NCBI RefSeq assembly: GCF_001870485.1
Contig: NZ_MDKE01000011.1
Span: 310,001-374,000 of the forward strand
Reading direction: 5' to 3'
DNA: 64,000 nt
From: Oceanisphaera psychrotolerans
Lineage (GTDB): Bacteria; Pseudomonadota; Gammaproteobacteria; Enterobacterales; Aeromonadaceae
The position numbers and the translations under genes were made by a program. How positions within the stretch are numbered: the stretch's first letter is position 1; every line of letters starts with the position of its first letter. The notes beneath the pieces are model-generated. The model was given only the letters and a program-made list of their open reading frames with translations. It searched no databases and was not told the DNA's origin. Below are positions 19,042 through 28,051 of the stretch, in pieces.

Positions 19042-20067
19042 TTATCGGTTATTGGCATCCGGATCGAACTGGCTGAGCCAGTCGACCACGGTCTGCCGAT
19101 AGAGGGTCAGGCCCTTGTAGTCGGCAATGGCCTCGGGCAGGTCGCGCAGCACCCGATGCAGCCGACAGGCCCAGACCGGATTGGTCACCAGCTCTTCGAG
19201 GCTGATCAGGTAGGTTCGGATGCCGAAAAACAGCGCATTGCTGCGTGGCAGGCGCGCCATAAACTGCAGCTCGACCCTCAGGTGTACCAGCCGGGCGACG
19301 TTTTCCGGGGTCACCAGGCCGCGTTCATGGCCCCATTCGTGAAAGGTTTCCGGGGAGGAGTCCAGGCGCGGGTTGATGGTCATGGTCCAGTTCAGGCGGC
19401 GTACCGGGCTGTCGACCTGAATATTGAGCAGGTATTTAAGGGCCCGATCGAACACCCCCAGCTGATGGGCCATGGGCACGGGGGCATGCCATTGCTTGAA
19501 GCTCATCCCCGCATCGAAGGCCAGCGACCAGTCCGCCGGGCAGGTCACCATGCCCGCATCCATGAACAGGTCATTGTCACGCTGATCCAGCAGGGCCACG
19601 TCACCCTGGATCTGGCGGGTAATGTACTCCAGCGGCTCATAGGGCAGGGTGTCGGAATCACCGAAGGTAAAGTGCTGGCAGATATCCAGCGCATGGTTCT
19701 CCCAGATCCACCGATCACCGTTACGTGTCAGACGGAACCATTCGGGGTAATCGGCGGCCAGGTGGGTCATCAGCATCTCCAGCGTGTCCCAGGCCGCCTG
19801 CTGCATGTGCGGCATCACCAGGCAACGGCGCGGGTCCATCTCCAGTACCCGGGCCCGCTCCACCACTTCGGAGCGGTAATGCTCGTCGATATCGAACCAG
19901 TGTTCGAACACGGATCCGGGATCCCGCGGCGTGGCCGGCTCGATATTGACCGAATACATATAGCTGTCTTCGGGAAAGGGAAACGGAAAGCGAGCAATCG
20001 CCTCCGGGCTGTTATGAAAGCTGAAATCGCCCTGATAGCTTTCCAGCGCTTTAAAGGTCACAGACAT
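19042..20067 (-). CDS. Haem-dependent oxidative N-demethylase, catalytic subunit (DUF3445)
   Basis: 341 residues of the DUF3445 family, whose studied member is a PAS-fold haem enzyme that removes a methyl group from dimethylamine with oxygen. Visible features are FPFPFPEDSYMYSVNIEP, EHWFDIDEHYRSE, the long aromatic-rich core, and SFKQWHAPVPMAHQ. AGGAG lies five bases before the ATG at 20067. It follows the reductase gene by 8 bases. Product formaldehyde plus methylamine would feed the GcvT-like protein and GmaS. An intercistronic hairpin (CCAGAG/CTCTGG, 19004-19020) lies before the next gene. Confidence 0.88.
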   Translation of the reverse strand: MSVTFKALESYQGDFSFHNSPEAIARFPFPFPEDSYMYSVNIEPATPRDPGSVFEHWFDIDEHYRSEVVERARVLEMDPRRCLVMPHMQQAAWDTLEMLMTHLAADYPEWFRLTRNGDRWIWENHALDICQHFTFGDSDTLPYEPLEYITRQIQGDVALLDQRDNDLFMDAGMVTCPADWSLAFDAGMSFKQWHAPVPMAHQLGVFDRALKYLLNIQVDSPVRRLNWTMTINPRLDSSPETFHEWGHERGLVTPENVARLVHLRVELQFMARLPRSNALFFGIRTYLISLEELVTNPVWACRLHRVLRDLPEAIADYKGLTLYRQTVVDWLSQFDPDANNR

Positions 20068-20075
20068 GGGTACTC

Positions 20076-21020
20076 CTACAGATCGAGCAATAAAGACTGG
20101 CCGCCACATGCACGGGAGACACAGGGCATCAGCTGGCTGGCGCGTTCGTGAGGGTCAAGAAAACTGTCCCTGTGGTCCACCTCCCCGGCCAGATAGCGGG
20201 TCGAGCACTGACCACAGACGCCGCCCCGGCACAGGTTGGGTACTTCAATTCCGGCCTGCTCCAGCGCTTCCAGCAGGCTGTAATCTGCCGCGACCTCGAT
20301 ACGCCGGCCACTGCCGGCCAGTTCGGCCACAAAGGGCTCGCCCGGCTCGGCCGAGGCGAAGGCTTCCCAATGTATTCTTCCCTCTTCCCAGCCGAGCCCG
20401 ACCGCCGTCTGGCGCACCGCCTCCAGCAGGGATTCGGGACCACAGACATACAGGTGGGTGCCCAGCGGCTGTTCGCCGAGCAGGGCAGACAGATCCAGCC
20501 GCTCCCCCGCTGCGCCATCGTAGATATGCAGATCATCACCCAGGCGCTCGGCCAGCTCGTCCCGATAGGCATCGGTCAGGCCGCCGCGACAGGCATAGTG
20601 CAGGCTCAGGCTGGCATCACCACCACTGAGCTCGGCGATATAGGCCAGGAAAGGGGTAATGCCGATGCCGCCGGCGATCATCAGGTGATGGCGCGCCAGG
20701 GAGTGAGGGGCAAACAGGTTGGCCGGCGGCGACAACTGCAGGCGATCCCCCACCCTGACCTGCTCATGCATGAAACGTGAACCGCCACGGGAGTCCTCCT
20801 GCAGCCTGACCGCGATTCGGTAATGTCCGCTGTCGGCAGGATCGCCGAGCAGCGAATAGGCGTTACGCAGGGTGCGCTCCCCGAGGGGCATGTTCACCTG
20901 CACATGGCTACCGGCAGAGAAGCCGGGCAGGCGGCCGTTGCGGCCTTCAAGGGTGAATTCCCGGATCAGCGGCGTCAGCTGGTGTATGGCCGTGACCCGG
21001 ACCTCGAGCAAACCATTCAT
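20076..21020 (-). CDS. PDR/VanB-type ferredoxin reductase of the dimethylamine demethylase
   Basis: 314 residues. FAD/FMN-binding barrel with RNAYSLLGD near residue 50, NAD-binding part IAGGIGITPFLAYI and VCGPESLL, then a C-terminal plant-type [2Fe-2S] domain with CRGGVCGQCSTRYLAGEVDHRD and a final Cys in MPCVSRAC. It passes electrons from NAD(P)H to the haem subunit. The ATG overlaps the stop of the upstream gene (ATGA), so the two are coupled. Confidence 0.9.
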   Translation of the reverse strand: MNGLLEVRVTAIHQLTPLIREFTLEGRNGRLPGFSAGSHVQVNMPLGERTLRNAYSLLGDPADSGHYRIAVRLQEDSRGGSRFMHEQVRVGDRLQLSPPANLFAPHSLARHHLMIAGGIGITPFLAYIAELSGGDASLSLHYACRGGLTDAYRDELAERLGDDLHIYDGAAGERLDLSALLGEQPLGTHLYVCGPESLLEAVRQTAVGLGWEEGRIHWEAFASAEPGEPFVAELAGSGRRIEVAADYSLLEALEQAGIEVPNLCRGGVCGQCSTRYLAGEVDHRDSFLDPHERASQLMPCVSRACGGQSLLLDL

Positions 21021-21565
21021 GACGCCTCCTCCCACGGCTGTTCCGGGTCGGCACACACCCCCATGTATGCCCCGAGTCGGCGGGAGAAATGCTCTCGCAC
21101 CAGCAGCCGCACACCGCAGCCACCGCAGCGTACCTGCTGCTGCTGACCGATGTGCTGGAGCGTAGAGCAATGCACACAATACAGATCCCGGCGTTGACCG
21201 CTCCTGATCATCGTTATCTCGTTACTCTGCAGGCCACCGGCACAGGCCATTCGATGTACCTGCCAGAGAAAGCTTTCATCACCACAGACATACAGGCGGG
21301 TACCGACTGCCGCCGTTGACAACAGGCTCCGCAGGCGAATAGCCAGACATTCCAATGCCCGCGCACCACCATAGCCATGCTTTTCATCCAGAAAAAGGTG
21401 TTGCGGCGGAGCTCCGTCGGCGCTCAGCCTGCGATATAACTCGGTCGCCTCATTCAGGTTCATCGCCTGGCTGACCAGCAGGTGCCGGGTACCGGAACCG
21501 GCCACCCCCGCCACCGACTGATATACCGGCGTGCTGTGCATCACTTCCGCAGCGTCGCTCGTCAT
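21017..21565 (-). CDS. DmmA-like subunit of dimethylamine monooxygenase
   Basis: 182 residues. The N-terminal part (LYVCGDESFLWQVHRMACAGGL) looks like a degenerate reductase nucleotide domain. The C-terminus carries four cysteines in YCVHCS...VRCGGCGVRL, a likely metal-binding knuckle. I assign it from this pattern and its place as first gene of the demethylase operon. ATG at 21565 has GAGG upstream; the ORF extension to 21664 reaches the promoter and is rejected. Confidence 0.75.
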   Translation of the reverse strand: MTSDAAEVMHSTPVYQSVAGVAGSGTRHLLVSQAMNLNEATELYRRLSADGAPPQHLFLDEKHGYGGARALECLAIRLRSLLSTAAVGTRLYVCGDESFLWQVHRMACAGGLQSNEITMIRSGQRRDLYCVHCSTLQHIGQQQQVRCGGCGVRLLVREHFSRRLGAYMGVCADPEQPWEEAS

Positions 21566-21616
21566 CTTCAATCCCTCGTTTGACCCGATTGCACGAGACC
21601 ATCCCAGATCGTCCCC

Positions 21617-21647
21617 AACAAATAATTCTTCATAAGAATTATTTGTT
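21617..21647. promoter_or_regulatory. Perfect palindrome just downstream of the dmm promoter
   Basis: AACAAATAATTCTT, spacer CAT, AAGAATTATTTGTT: 14-base arms without mismatch. It starts about where the sigma54 transcript would start, the position expected of a repressor operator. Its core TAATTC-N7-GAATTA parallels TATTTC-N7-GAAATA near gmaS. Confidence 0.65.
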
Positions 21648-21660
21648 CCCACAAAGAAAG

Positions 21661-21675
21661 GCAAGAGCTATGCCA
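21661..21675 (-). promoter_or_regulatory. Sigma54 promoter of the dimethylamine demethylase operon
   Basis: On the minus strand TGGCAT-AGCTC-TTGC matches the -24/-12 consensus. It lies about 95 bases upstream of the first gene. A weak NtrC-like half palindrome (TGCAC...GGGCA, 21750-21766) lies 75-90 bases further upstream. Confidence 0.75.
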
Positions 21676-21818
21676 CATAAAACAAGCCATTGATTTTAAA
21701 TGGATTTATTTATGACTCTCTATTTTGGGGAACGGGAAGGGCCAAAAACTGCACTATTGGCGGGCAGGCTGCACAAAAAAGAGACACGAATGCAGCCTGA
21801 AGCGCTTGAGCCGACAAC

Positions 21819-21842
21819 AAAAAAAGGCCCCGCAGGGCCTTT
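21819..21842 (-). terminator. Terminator after the second amt gene
   Basis: CAAAGGCCC/GGGGCCTTT stem with a short loop, followed on the minus strand by seven T. It separates the gmaS-amt operon from the demethylase operon. Confidence 0.85.
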
Positions 21843-21861
21843 GAAACAGAGCGGGAAGGGA

Positions 21862-23123
21862 TTACTTGCGGATCTGATCCGGACCAAATTCGGGATAGGC
21901 GTGCATGCCACACTCGTGCACATCCATGCCCTCGGCTTCTTCCTCGGCACTGACCCGCAGGTTCATCACCCGCTTGAACAGCCACAACACCACCATAGTG
22001 GTGCCAAACATCCAGGCGAAGACGACGACAGTCCCGGTCAGCTGCACCAGGAAACTGGCATCGGGATTACTGAACATCACGGCAAAAATCCCCCAGATAC
22101 CGGCGCTGCCATGCACGGAAATCGCCCCCACCGGGTCATCCAGCCGCAGCTTGTCCAGTGCAGCACCGACAGCACCACCACCACGCCGCCAACCGCGCCG
22201 ATCAGGGTCGCCAGTCCGGCAGAGGGTGCCAGGGGTTCGGCGGTAATGGCCACCAGGCCGGCCAGGGCGCCGTTGATGGTCATGGTCAGGTCGGTTTTCT
22301 TGAACAGGGCCCGGGCGAACAATGCCGCCACCACCATGCCGGCCGCCGCCGCCGCATTGGTGTTCACGAAGATCTTGGCGACCGCGTTGGCTTCTTCCAC
22401 ATTGGCGATTTTCAGCTCGGAGCCGCCATTGAAGCCGAACCAGCCCATCCACAGAATAAACATGCCCAGCATCGCCATCGGCAGGTTGGCACCGGGTATG
22501 GGTCGTATCTCGCCCTTGGGACCATATTTTCCGTTACGCGGACCGACCATGATCACCGCCGCCAGGGCGGCGGCGGCACCGGCCATGTGCACCACTACCG
22601 AACCGGCAAAGTCCTGGAAGCCGAGTTGGTCGAGGAAACCACCGCCCCATTTCCAGTACCCTTCAACCGGATAGATAACCGCCACCATGACCACCGCAAA
22701 CAGCAGGAACGGCCACAGCTTCATGCGCTCGGCCACGGCGCCGGACACAATGGACATGGTGGCGGCGGCAAACACGGCCTGAAAAATAAAGTCGGCCATG
22801 GTGGAGTAGTAGGGCGCATCCTCTCCACCGGCGAGCACGGCGGCCGTGGTGTTGTCGCTACCCAGCAAAAAGTCGAGGCCGGGAATCACGCCATTGAGCG
22901 GCGTCGCCGGGTACATGATGTTGTAGCCGACCGCCAGGTAGACAATGCAGGCGATGCTGTACAACAACGCATTCTTGTTGAGGATTTCGACCGTATTCTT
23001 GCTGCGCACCAGGCCCGACTCCAGCATGGCGAAGCCCGCCGCCATCCACATCACCAGCACGGTACACATCAGAAAATAAAACGTATCCAGGGCATAGCCC
23101 AGTTCCAGTACCAGATTTTCCAT
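21862..23123 (-). pseudogene. amt: Second ammonium/methylammonium transporter, one-base frameshift
   Basis: A full-length Amt (420 codons if repaired). Codons from 23123 give MENLVLELGYALDTFYFLM, WMAAGFAMLESGLVRSKN and VVVHMAGAAAALAAV, then leave frame near 22158 after GGVVVVLSV. The adjacent frame continues ALDKLRLDDPVGAISVHGSAGIWG to DQIRK. Alignment with the intact AmtB at 10613-11842 shows exactly one missing base. It may be a sequencing deletion or a real lesion. Position after mgsC suggests methylammonium uptake; a hairpin lies in the mgsC-amt gap (23171-23192). Confidence 0.85.
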
Positions 23124-23236
23124 TTGAGTTGCTCTCCATAGTCACTATGATCAATTCATCTGTAACGGAAGCAGGCGGCCATCGCCGCCTGCTGCTACCG
23201 AGGCCAATCAAGCTGCTTCCGGACCACCGGCCAAGT

Positions 23237-24565
23237 TCAAAATCCCTTGCCGGGGATCCACTGAGTACCGGCCAGCGGCACCCGCGCCATGGCCGCGGAT
23301 TCAACGGTCAGCGCCACCAGATCTTCAGGCTCCAGGTTGCGCAGGTCGTTCTTGCCGCAGGCCCGGGCCAGGGTCTGCGCTTCCAGCGTCAGCACCCGCA
23401 GATAGTTGGCCAGCTTGCGGCCGCCTTCGACCGGATCGAGACGCTTCATCAGCTCCGGATCCTGGGTAGAGATACCGGCCGGATCCTTGCCTTCCTGATA
23501 GTCGTCGTAGAAACCGGCCGCCGAACCCAGCTTGTTGAACTCTTCCTCGTACTTGGGGTTGTTACAACCGAGGGCAACCAGGGCCGCCGTGCCTATCGCC
23601 ACCGCATCGGCCCCCAGAGCCATGCACTTGGCCACGTCGGCACCGTTGCGGATACCGCCGGACACGATCAGCTGAACCTTGCGATGCATGCCCATTTCCT
23701 GCAGGGCCTGCACCGCCTGGGGAATGGCCGCCAGGGTCGGAATCCCCACATGCTCGATAAAGACTTCCTGGGTCGCCGCCGTGCCGCCCTGCATACCATC
23801 CACCACGATAACATCGGCTCCGGCCTTGACCGCCAGCTTGACGTCATAATAGGTGCGGGTGGCGCCGACCTTGATGTAGATCGGCACCTGCCAGTCGGTG
23901 ATTTCGCGCAGTTCCTGAATCTTGATCGCCAGATCATCAGGACCGGTCCAGTCCGGGTGACGACAGGCGGAACGCTGATCGATACCCTGAGGCAGGTTGC
24001 GCATTTTGGCCACGCGGTCGGTGATCTTCTGGCCCAGCAGCATGCCGCCGCCGCCCGGCTTGGCGCCCTGACCCAGCACCACCTCGATGGCGTCGGCCTT
24101 GCGCAGATCGTCCGGGTTCATGCCGTAGCGTGACGGCAGGTATTGATAGACCAGCTTCTTCGACTGGCCCCGCTCCTCGGGAGTCATGCCGCCATCACCG
24201 GTGGTGGTGGAGGTGCCGGCGATCGATGCGCCACGGCCGAGGGCTTCCTTGGCGTTGGCAGACAGGGCGCCGAAGCTCATGCCGGCGATGGTGACCGGAA
24301 TATCGAGCACAATCGGCTTCTTGGCGAAGCGGGTGCCGAGGGTAACCGAGGTGTTGCACGTCTCGCGGTAGCCTTCGAGCGGATAGCGGGACATGCTGGC
24401 ACCGAGGAACAGCAGATCATCGAAATGGGGCAGCTTGCGCTTGGCACCGAAGCCGCGGATATCATAGATACCGGTCTCGGCGGCACGACGGATCTCCGCC
24501 ATGGTGGTGCGATCGAAGGTGGCGGACTCACGCAGTCCGGTATGTGCTTGGTTGTCTTTACTCAT
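23237..24565 (-). CDS. mgsC: N-methylglutamate synthase, FMN/glutamate synthase-like subunit
   Basis: 442 residues resembling the synthase domain of glutamate synthase (GltB domain 2; also called GlxD). FMN barrel marks are TIAGMSFGALSANAKEALGRGAS, KPGGGGMLLGQKI, TYYDVKLAVKAGADVIVVDGMQGGTAATQ and SGGIRNGADVAKCMALGADAVAIGTAALVALGC. It joins MgsA and MgsB to make N-methylglutamate from gamma-glutamylmethylamide. The ATG at 24565 has AGGA eight bases upstream; the TTG at 24571 is less likely. Confidence 0.88.
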   Translation of the reverse strand: MSKDNQAHTGLRESATFDRTTMAEIRRAAETGIYDIRGFGAKRKLPHFDDLLFLGASMSRYPLEGYRETCNTSVTLGTRFAKKPIVLDIPVTIAGMSFGALSANAKEALGRGASIAGTSTTTGDGGMTPEERGQSKKLVYQYLPSRYGMNPDDLRKADAIEVVLGQGAKPGGGGMLLGQKITDRVAKMRNLPQGIDQRSACRHPDWTGPDDLAIKIQELREITDWQVPIYIKVGATRTYYDVKLAVKAGADVIVVDGMQGGTAATQEVFIEHVGIPTLAAIPQAVQALQEMGMHRKVQLIVSGGIRNGADVAKCMALGADAVAIGTAALVALGCNNPKYEEEFNKLGSAAGFYDDYQEGKDPAGISTQDPELMKRLDPVEGGRKLANYLRVLTLEAQTLARACGKNDLRNLEPEDLVALTVESAAMARVPLAGTQWIPGKGF

Positions 24566-24589
24566 CTTCAAATCCTCTCACAAACAGGC

Positions 24590-25273
24590 TCAGTAGGCGG
24601 ACGCGTTGTCGACCTTGAAGGTGTACAGCTGACGCGCAGATCCGTAGCGACGGAATGCCTTGGGATCTTCATCCAGGCCGGCACGGTTGAGCAGGGTGGT
24701 CAGCTCCTCGATGTGTTCGGCGCGCATATCCTTCTCGATACAGTCGGCACCCAGCGATTTGACCTGTCCCTTCACATAGATATGTACTTCATACAGGGAG
24801 TCACCCAGAGCATCGCCGGCATCACCGCACACCACCAGGGATCCGGACTGGCCCATAAAGCAGCTCATGTGCCCGACGCTGCCCTTGACCACGATGTCGA
24901 CCCCTTTCATCGAGATGCCGCAGCGGGCGCCAGCATTGCCTTCTATCACCAGCAACCCGCCCTGGGCGGTGGCACCGGCGGCCTGCGAGGCATCACCCTT
25001 GACCCTGACGGTGCCGGACATCATGTTCTCGGCCACGCCCTGACCGGCATTGCCGTGCACCACCACATGGGCCTTCTTGTTCATGCCGGCACAGTAGTAG
25101 CCCGCATGGCCGTGTATATCGACCGACAGATTCTGATCAAGACCCACCGCAATATTGTGCTGCCCCTTGGGGTTGAGTACGGCCCACTCGCGTTCGGTAG
25201 CCTCTACCGCCTGGTCGTGCAGCCTCTGGTTCAGTTCCCGGACACTGAGTTCTGCTAAATCAATGGATTTCAT
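24590..25273 (-). CDS. mgsB: N-methylglutamate synthase, GXGXG-domain subunit
   Basis: 227 residues equal to the C-terminal right-handed beta-helix domain of glutamate synthase (GlxC). The repeating pattern is visible in VHGNAGQGVAENMMSG, VKGDASQAAGATAQGG, IEGNAGARCGISMKG and VCGDAGDALGDS. It is structural, holding the amidotransferase and synthase parts together. AGGAG precedes the ATG. It lies 13 bases after mgsA and 24 before mgsC in one operon. Confidence 0.9.
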   Translation of the reverse strand: MKSIDLAELSVRELNQRLHDQAVEATEREWAVLNPKGQHNIAVGLDQNLSVDIHGHAGYYCAGMNKKAHVVVHGNAGQGVAENMMSGTVRVKGDASQAAGATAQGGLLVIEGNAGARCGISMKGVDIVVKGSVGHMSCFMGQSGSLVVCGDAGDALGDSLYEVHIYVKGQVKSLGADCIEKDMRAEHIEELTTLLNRAGLDEDPKAFRRYGSARQLYTFKVDNASAY

Positions 25274-25286
25274 CTTTGTTGACTCC

Positions 25287-26189
25287 TTAAGCGCTACGTT
25301 CCCAGATATAGAAGGTGGCCGGTTCCGGCTCCCAGACGCGGGCGTTTTCGATGCCCGGCAGTGTGGTCAGTGCCTGATATTCCGAGGCCATGGCGACATA
25401 GTCATCCGTTTCTGCCAGTACCGCCGGCTTGCAGGCGATGGGATCGCGCATCACGGCGAACCCGTTGCGGGTACCGATGGTGAAGGTGAAGAAACCATCC
25501 AGGTCATCCAGCGCATGCTCCAGCGCGGTCTGCAGGCTGTCGCCCTGACCCAGCCGCCAGGTCAGGTAGCCGGCGGCCACTTCGGAGTCGTTCTGAGTCT
25601 GGAAGCTGATGCCTTCCCGCTTGAGGTTTTCACGCAGGCGATTGTGGTTGGACAGGGAACCGTTGTGCACCAGGCACAGATCCATGCCGGTGGAGAAGGG
25701 ATGACTGCCCTCCATGGTCACCGCCGACTCGGTCGCCATCCGGGTGTGGCCGATGATGTGGCTGCCTTTCATGCCGGCCAGGTTGAACTTGGCGGCAATC
25801 TGCTCCGGCAGGCCGATTTCCTTGAGGATTTCAATGGACTGACCGATGCTGAGGATCAGCACTTCGGGCGCCATTTCCTGCAGGAATGACCGTATGCTTT
25901 GTTCGTCGGCAGCGACCTTGAACACGGCCACGTTGGCATTCCTGAACCAGCTCAGCTCGGTTTTCAGGTTGACCCTGATGCTGTCGGCCAGATCCCCCCA
26001 GTCGAAGTCCTGGTTGGGGTGACGCAGGGTCAGCTTGACCCCGCCATCTGCCACTTCGTCGCCATAGATGGCGAACCCGGCGCTGTCCGGACCCCGATCG
26101 GTCATGGCAATCAGCATCGGCTCAAACAGCTCACCCAGCTTGCTCTCCAGTGCCGGATTTTTCAGATAGAGTCCAACAATTCCACACAT
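25287..26189 (-). CDS. mgsA: N-methylglutamate synthase, class II glutamine amidotransferase subunit
   Basis: 300 residues (GlxB type). The N-terminal nucleophile is Cys2 in MCGIVGLYLKNPALESK. HTRMATESAVTMEGSHPF and VHNGSLSNHNRLRENL are the amide-binding signature, and QNDSEVAAGYL follows. In methylamine users this subunit acts on gamma-glutamylmethylamide. The gene lies between gmaS and mgsB. By sequence alone a plain glutamine amidotransferase role cannot be excluded; the neighbouring genes support the methylamine role. Confidence 0.88.
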   Translation of the reverse strand: MCGIVGLYLKNPALESKLGELFEPMLIAMTDRGPDSAGFAIYGDEVADGGVKLTLRHPNQDFDWGDLADSIRVNLKTELSWFRNANVAVFKVAADEQSIRSFLQEMAPEVLILSIGQSIEILKEIGLPEQIAAKFNLAGMKGSHIIGHTRMATESAVTMEGSHPFSTGMDLCLVHNGSLSNHNRLRENLKREGISFQTQNDSEVAAGYLTWRLGQGDSLQTALEHALDDLDGFFTFTIGTRNGFAVMRDPIACKPAVLAETDDYVAMASEYQALTTLPGIENARVWEPEPATFYIWERSA

Positions 26190-26215
26190 AAAATATTCCT
26201 CTTGTTACACCCGAT

Positions 26216-27550
26216 TCAGAAGAATTCGGCGTACTGTTTCAGTTCCCAGTCGGACACATGCCGGCTGTATTCAATCCATTCGGCCCGCTTGACCTTGATA
26301 AACTCGCCGACCACCTCCTGGCCCATCTTCTCGACAAACAGGGTGTCTGCCTCGAGTGCATCCAGTGCCTCGTTGAGGTTTTGTGGCAGGATTTCGATGC
26401 CCTGCTGCCGGATATCGTCAAGGCTCAGGTCATAGAGGTTGATGTTCATCGGCGCCGGTGCGGCCAGTTCCCGCTCGACCCCGTCCATGCCCGCGGCAAT
26501 CAGGGCCGCATGAACCAGATAGGGGTTACAGCTCGAGTCCGGCAGACGGAATTCCAGCCGGCCATAGGGAATGCGCAGCATGGCCGAGCGGTTGTTGTCG
26601 CCGAAGCAGTTGTAAACCGGGGCCCAGGTTGCACCAGAGCCGTTGCCCCCCACCACCAGCCGCTTGTAGGAGTTCACGGTGGGGGCGGCAAAGGCACAGA
26701 TGGCCTTGGCGTGGGCCAGGATGCCGGCGATAAAGTGATACGCCAGTCGAGACAGCCCCATGCCCTGGGGGTCACTGGCATCGTGGAACAGGTTGCGGCC
26801 TTCCTTGTCGGTAATCGACAGGTGAAAATGCATGCCGTTGCCGCTCTGGGTGGAATCCGGCTTGGGCATGAATGAGCACATCATGCCCAGCTTGTTGGCA
26901 ATCTCGCCGGCGGCCATGCGCACGAAGGTAAAGCGGTCCGCCGAGGTCAGGGCATCGCTGTAGGTGTAGTTGATCTCGAACTGGCTATTGGCGTCTTCAT
27001 GGTCGATCTGGTAGACATCGAAATCGACGGCCTGCAGTGCTTCGACCAGCTGCTCGAGGAACTCCCGTGAGCGGGACAGTCCCTTGTAGTCATAACAGGG
27101 TTTGGTCAGCACATCGGTATCGTCGACCGGTACCAAGGCGCCGTCATCGGTGCGGTGGAACAGGGAGAATTCCGGCTCCAGGCCGGTATTCAGGGTCCAG
27201 CCCCGCTCGGTCAGTCCGGCCAGCTGCTTCTTCAGCACCACCCGGCTGCAATAGGGATGGGGCTGGCCGTTGACATAGCCGTCACAGACAATGCGGGCAT
27301 AGCCCGGTTGCCAGGGCACCAGGCTCAGGGTGTCCAGATCGCCGCGGGCGATAAAGTCGGGGCCATGCGGCTCCATCCCCAGCCCCCATACCGCAAACCC
27401 GGCAAAGCCCGCCCCTTTTTCCACCACATCCATCAGGCACCGTGCCGGCACCGACTTGGCCTTGGCCACCCCGTGAATATCGACAAACTGAGCCAGTACA
27501 TACTTGATCTCGTTATTGTCGATCAGTTGCTTTATTTCCGAATAATCCAT
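26216..27550 (-). CDS. gmaS: Glutamylmethylamide synthetase (type III glutamine synthetase family)
   Basis: 444 residues. It ligates glutamate with methylamine (or ammonia) using ATP. Glutamine synthetase motifs visible are [68 protein letters not shown] and [25 protein letters not shown]. Two adjacent ATGs exist; the second (27550) has GGAG at a better distance. The start overlaps the stop of a 42-residue ORF. mgsA/B/C follow in order. GmaS and ordinary type III glutamine synthetase are hard to tell apart by eye. Confidence 0.88.
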   Translation of the reverse strand: MDYSEIKQLIDNNEIKYVLAQFVDIHGVAKAKSVPARCLMDVVEKGAGFAGFAVWGLGMEPHGPDFIARGDLDTLSLVPWQPGYARIVCDGYVNGQPHPYCSRVVLKKQLAGLTERGWTLNTGLEPEFSLFHRTDDGALVPVDDTDVLTKPCYDYKGLSRSREFLEQLVEALQAVDFDVYQIDHEDANSQFEINYTYSDALTSADRFTFVRMAAGEIANKLGMMCSFMPKPDSTQSGNGMHFHLSITDKEGRNLFHDASDPQGMGLSRLAYHFIAGILAHAKAICAFAAPTVNSYKRLVVGGNGSGATWAPVYNCFGDNNRSAMLRIPYGRLEFRLPDSSCNPYLVHAALIAAGMDGVERELAAPAPMNINLYDLSLDDIRQQGIEILPQNLNEALDALEADTLFVEKMGQEVVGEFIKVKRAEWIEYSRHVSDWELKQYAEFF

Positions 27551-27678
27551 CATTCATCTCCGTTTGAATCATCGCTATCGTCGAATTCGCTCGCTACCAT
27601 GGGTAAGGCTTGCTGCAGATGATTGGCATAACCGGAATCAATGTAATATTGACGACCGTGCCGGGTGTGTTTGGTCAT
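27550..27678 (-). CDS. Small ORF (42 residues) translationally coupled to gmaS
   Basis: Starts [19 protein letters not shown] and ends with an acidic tail [18 protein letters not shown] lies six bases before its ATG, a better site than gmaS itself has. Its TGA overlaps the gmaS start codons (ATGATG), so the reading frame looks functional. It follows the sigma54 promoter by about 40 bases. I do not recognise the family. It could be a regulator, a stabilising subunit or a coupling leader. Confidence 0.6.
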   Translation of the reverse strand: MTKHTRHGRQYYIDSGYANHLQQALPMVASEFDDSDDSNGDE

Positions 27679-27686
27679 GCCCCACC

Positions 27687-27709
27687 TTTATTTCCCCTGG
27701 AGAAATAAA
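27687..27709. promoter_or_regulatory. Palindrome between the gmaS promoter and the small ORF
   Basis: TTTATTTC, 7-base spacer, GAAATAAA: 8-base perfect arms. Same place relative to the sigma54 promoter, and same TAWTTC-N7-GAAWTA core, as the palindrome at 21617-21647. Confidence 0.55.
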
Positions 27710-27726
27710 TCTTCATGCAAGGAAAA

Positions 27727-27741
27727 GCAAACAGCTTGCCA
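27727..27741 (-). promoter_or_regulatory. Sigma54 promoter of the gmaS-mgsABC-amt operon
   Basis: On the minus strand TGGCAA-GCTGT-TTGC(T) matches the -24/-12 consensus. It lies about 50 bases upstream of the small ORF start. It implies control by an enhancer-binding protein such as NtrC. Confidence 0.75.
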
Positions 27742-28051
27742 ACTTTGAAGCTGGCCAGGCTCGTCGACACAGAAAAATTCAAGTGATTGTTTTTAAAGGA
27801 AATGCACTGGTGATAATTTAAATTTACCAAAGGGAATAAGTTGTTGGGGTATACTGGTTCCTGGCCATCTCCCTGTTTGCAGGGACTCTGCCGCACCAAA
27901 CCTGTGCGATGGTGCACCCTTATCGGGAGACGGTGGCTTGCGGTAACGAGGATGAACGTCGGTCACAACACAGTTATACCGGGCCATGCTCGATGGGCCG
28001 TCGGCGGCGAAGGGGCACTGGCCTGCAACAACAACAAGAAGTGAGCAAACC
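27742..28051. other. Divergent control region between gmaS operon and XRE/cupin regulator
   Basis: 310 bases with no convincing gene. A perfect NtrC half site TGGTGCA (27910-27916) lies about 170 bases from the gmaS sigma54 promoter; its other half is poor. The region should also hold the regulator's own promoter, which I cannot place. Confidence 0.35.

Noticed and set aside
20076..21179. Longer start for the demethylase reductase gene
   Set aside because: The extension lies inside the DmmA-like gene; the ATG at 21020 overlaps its stop and gives the family N-terminus.
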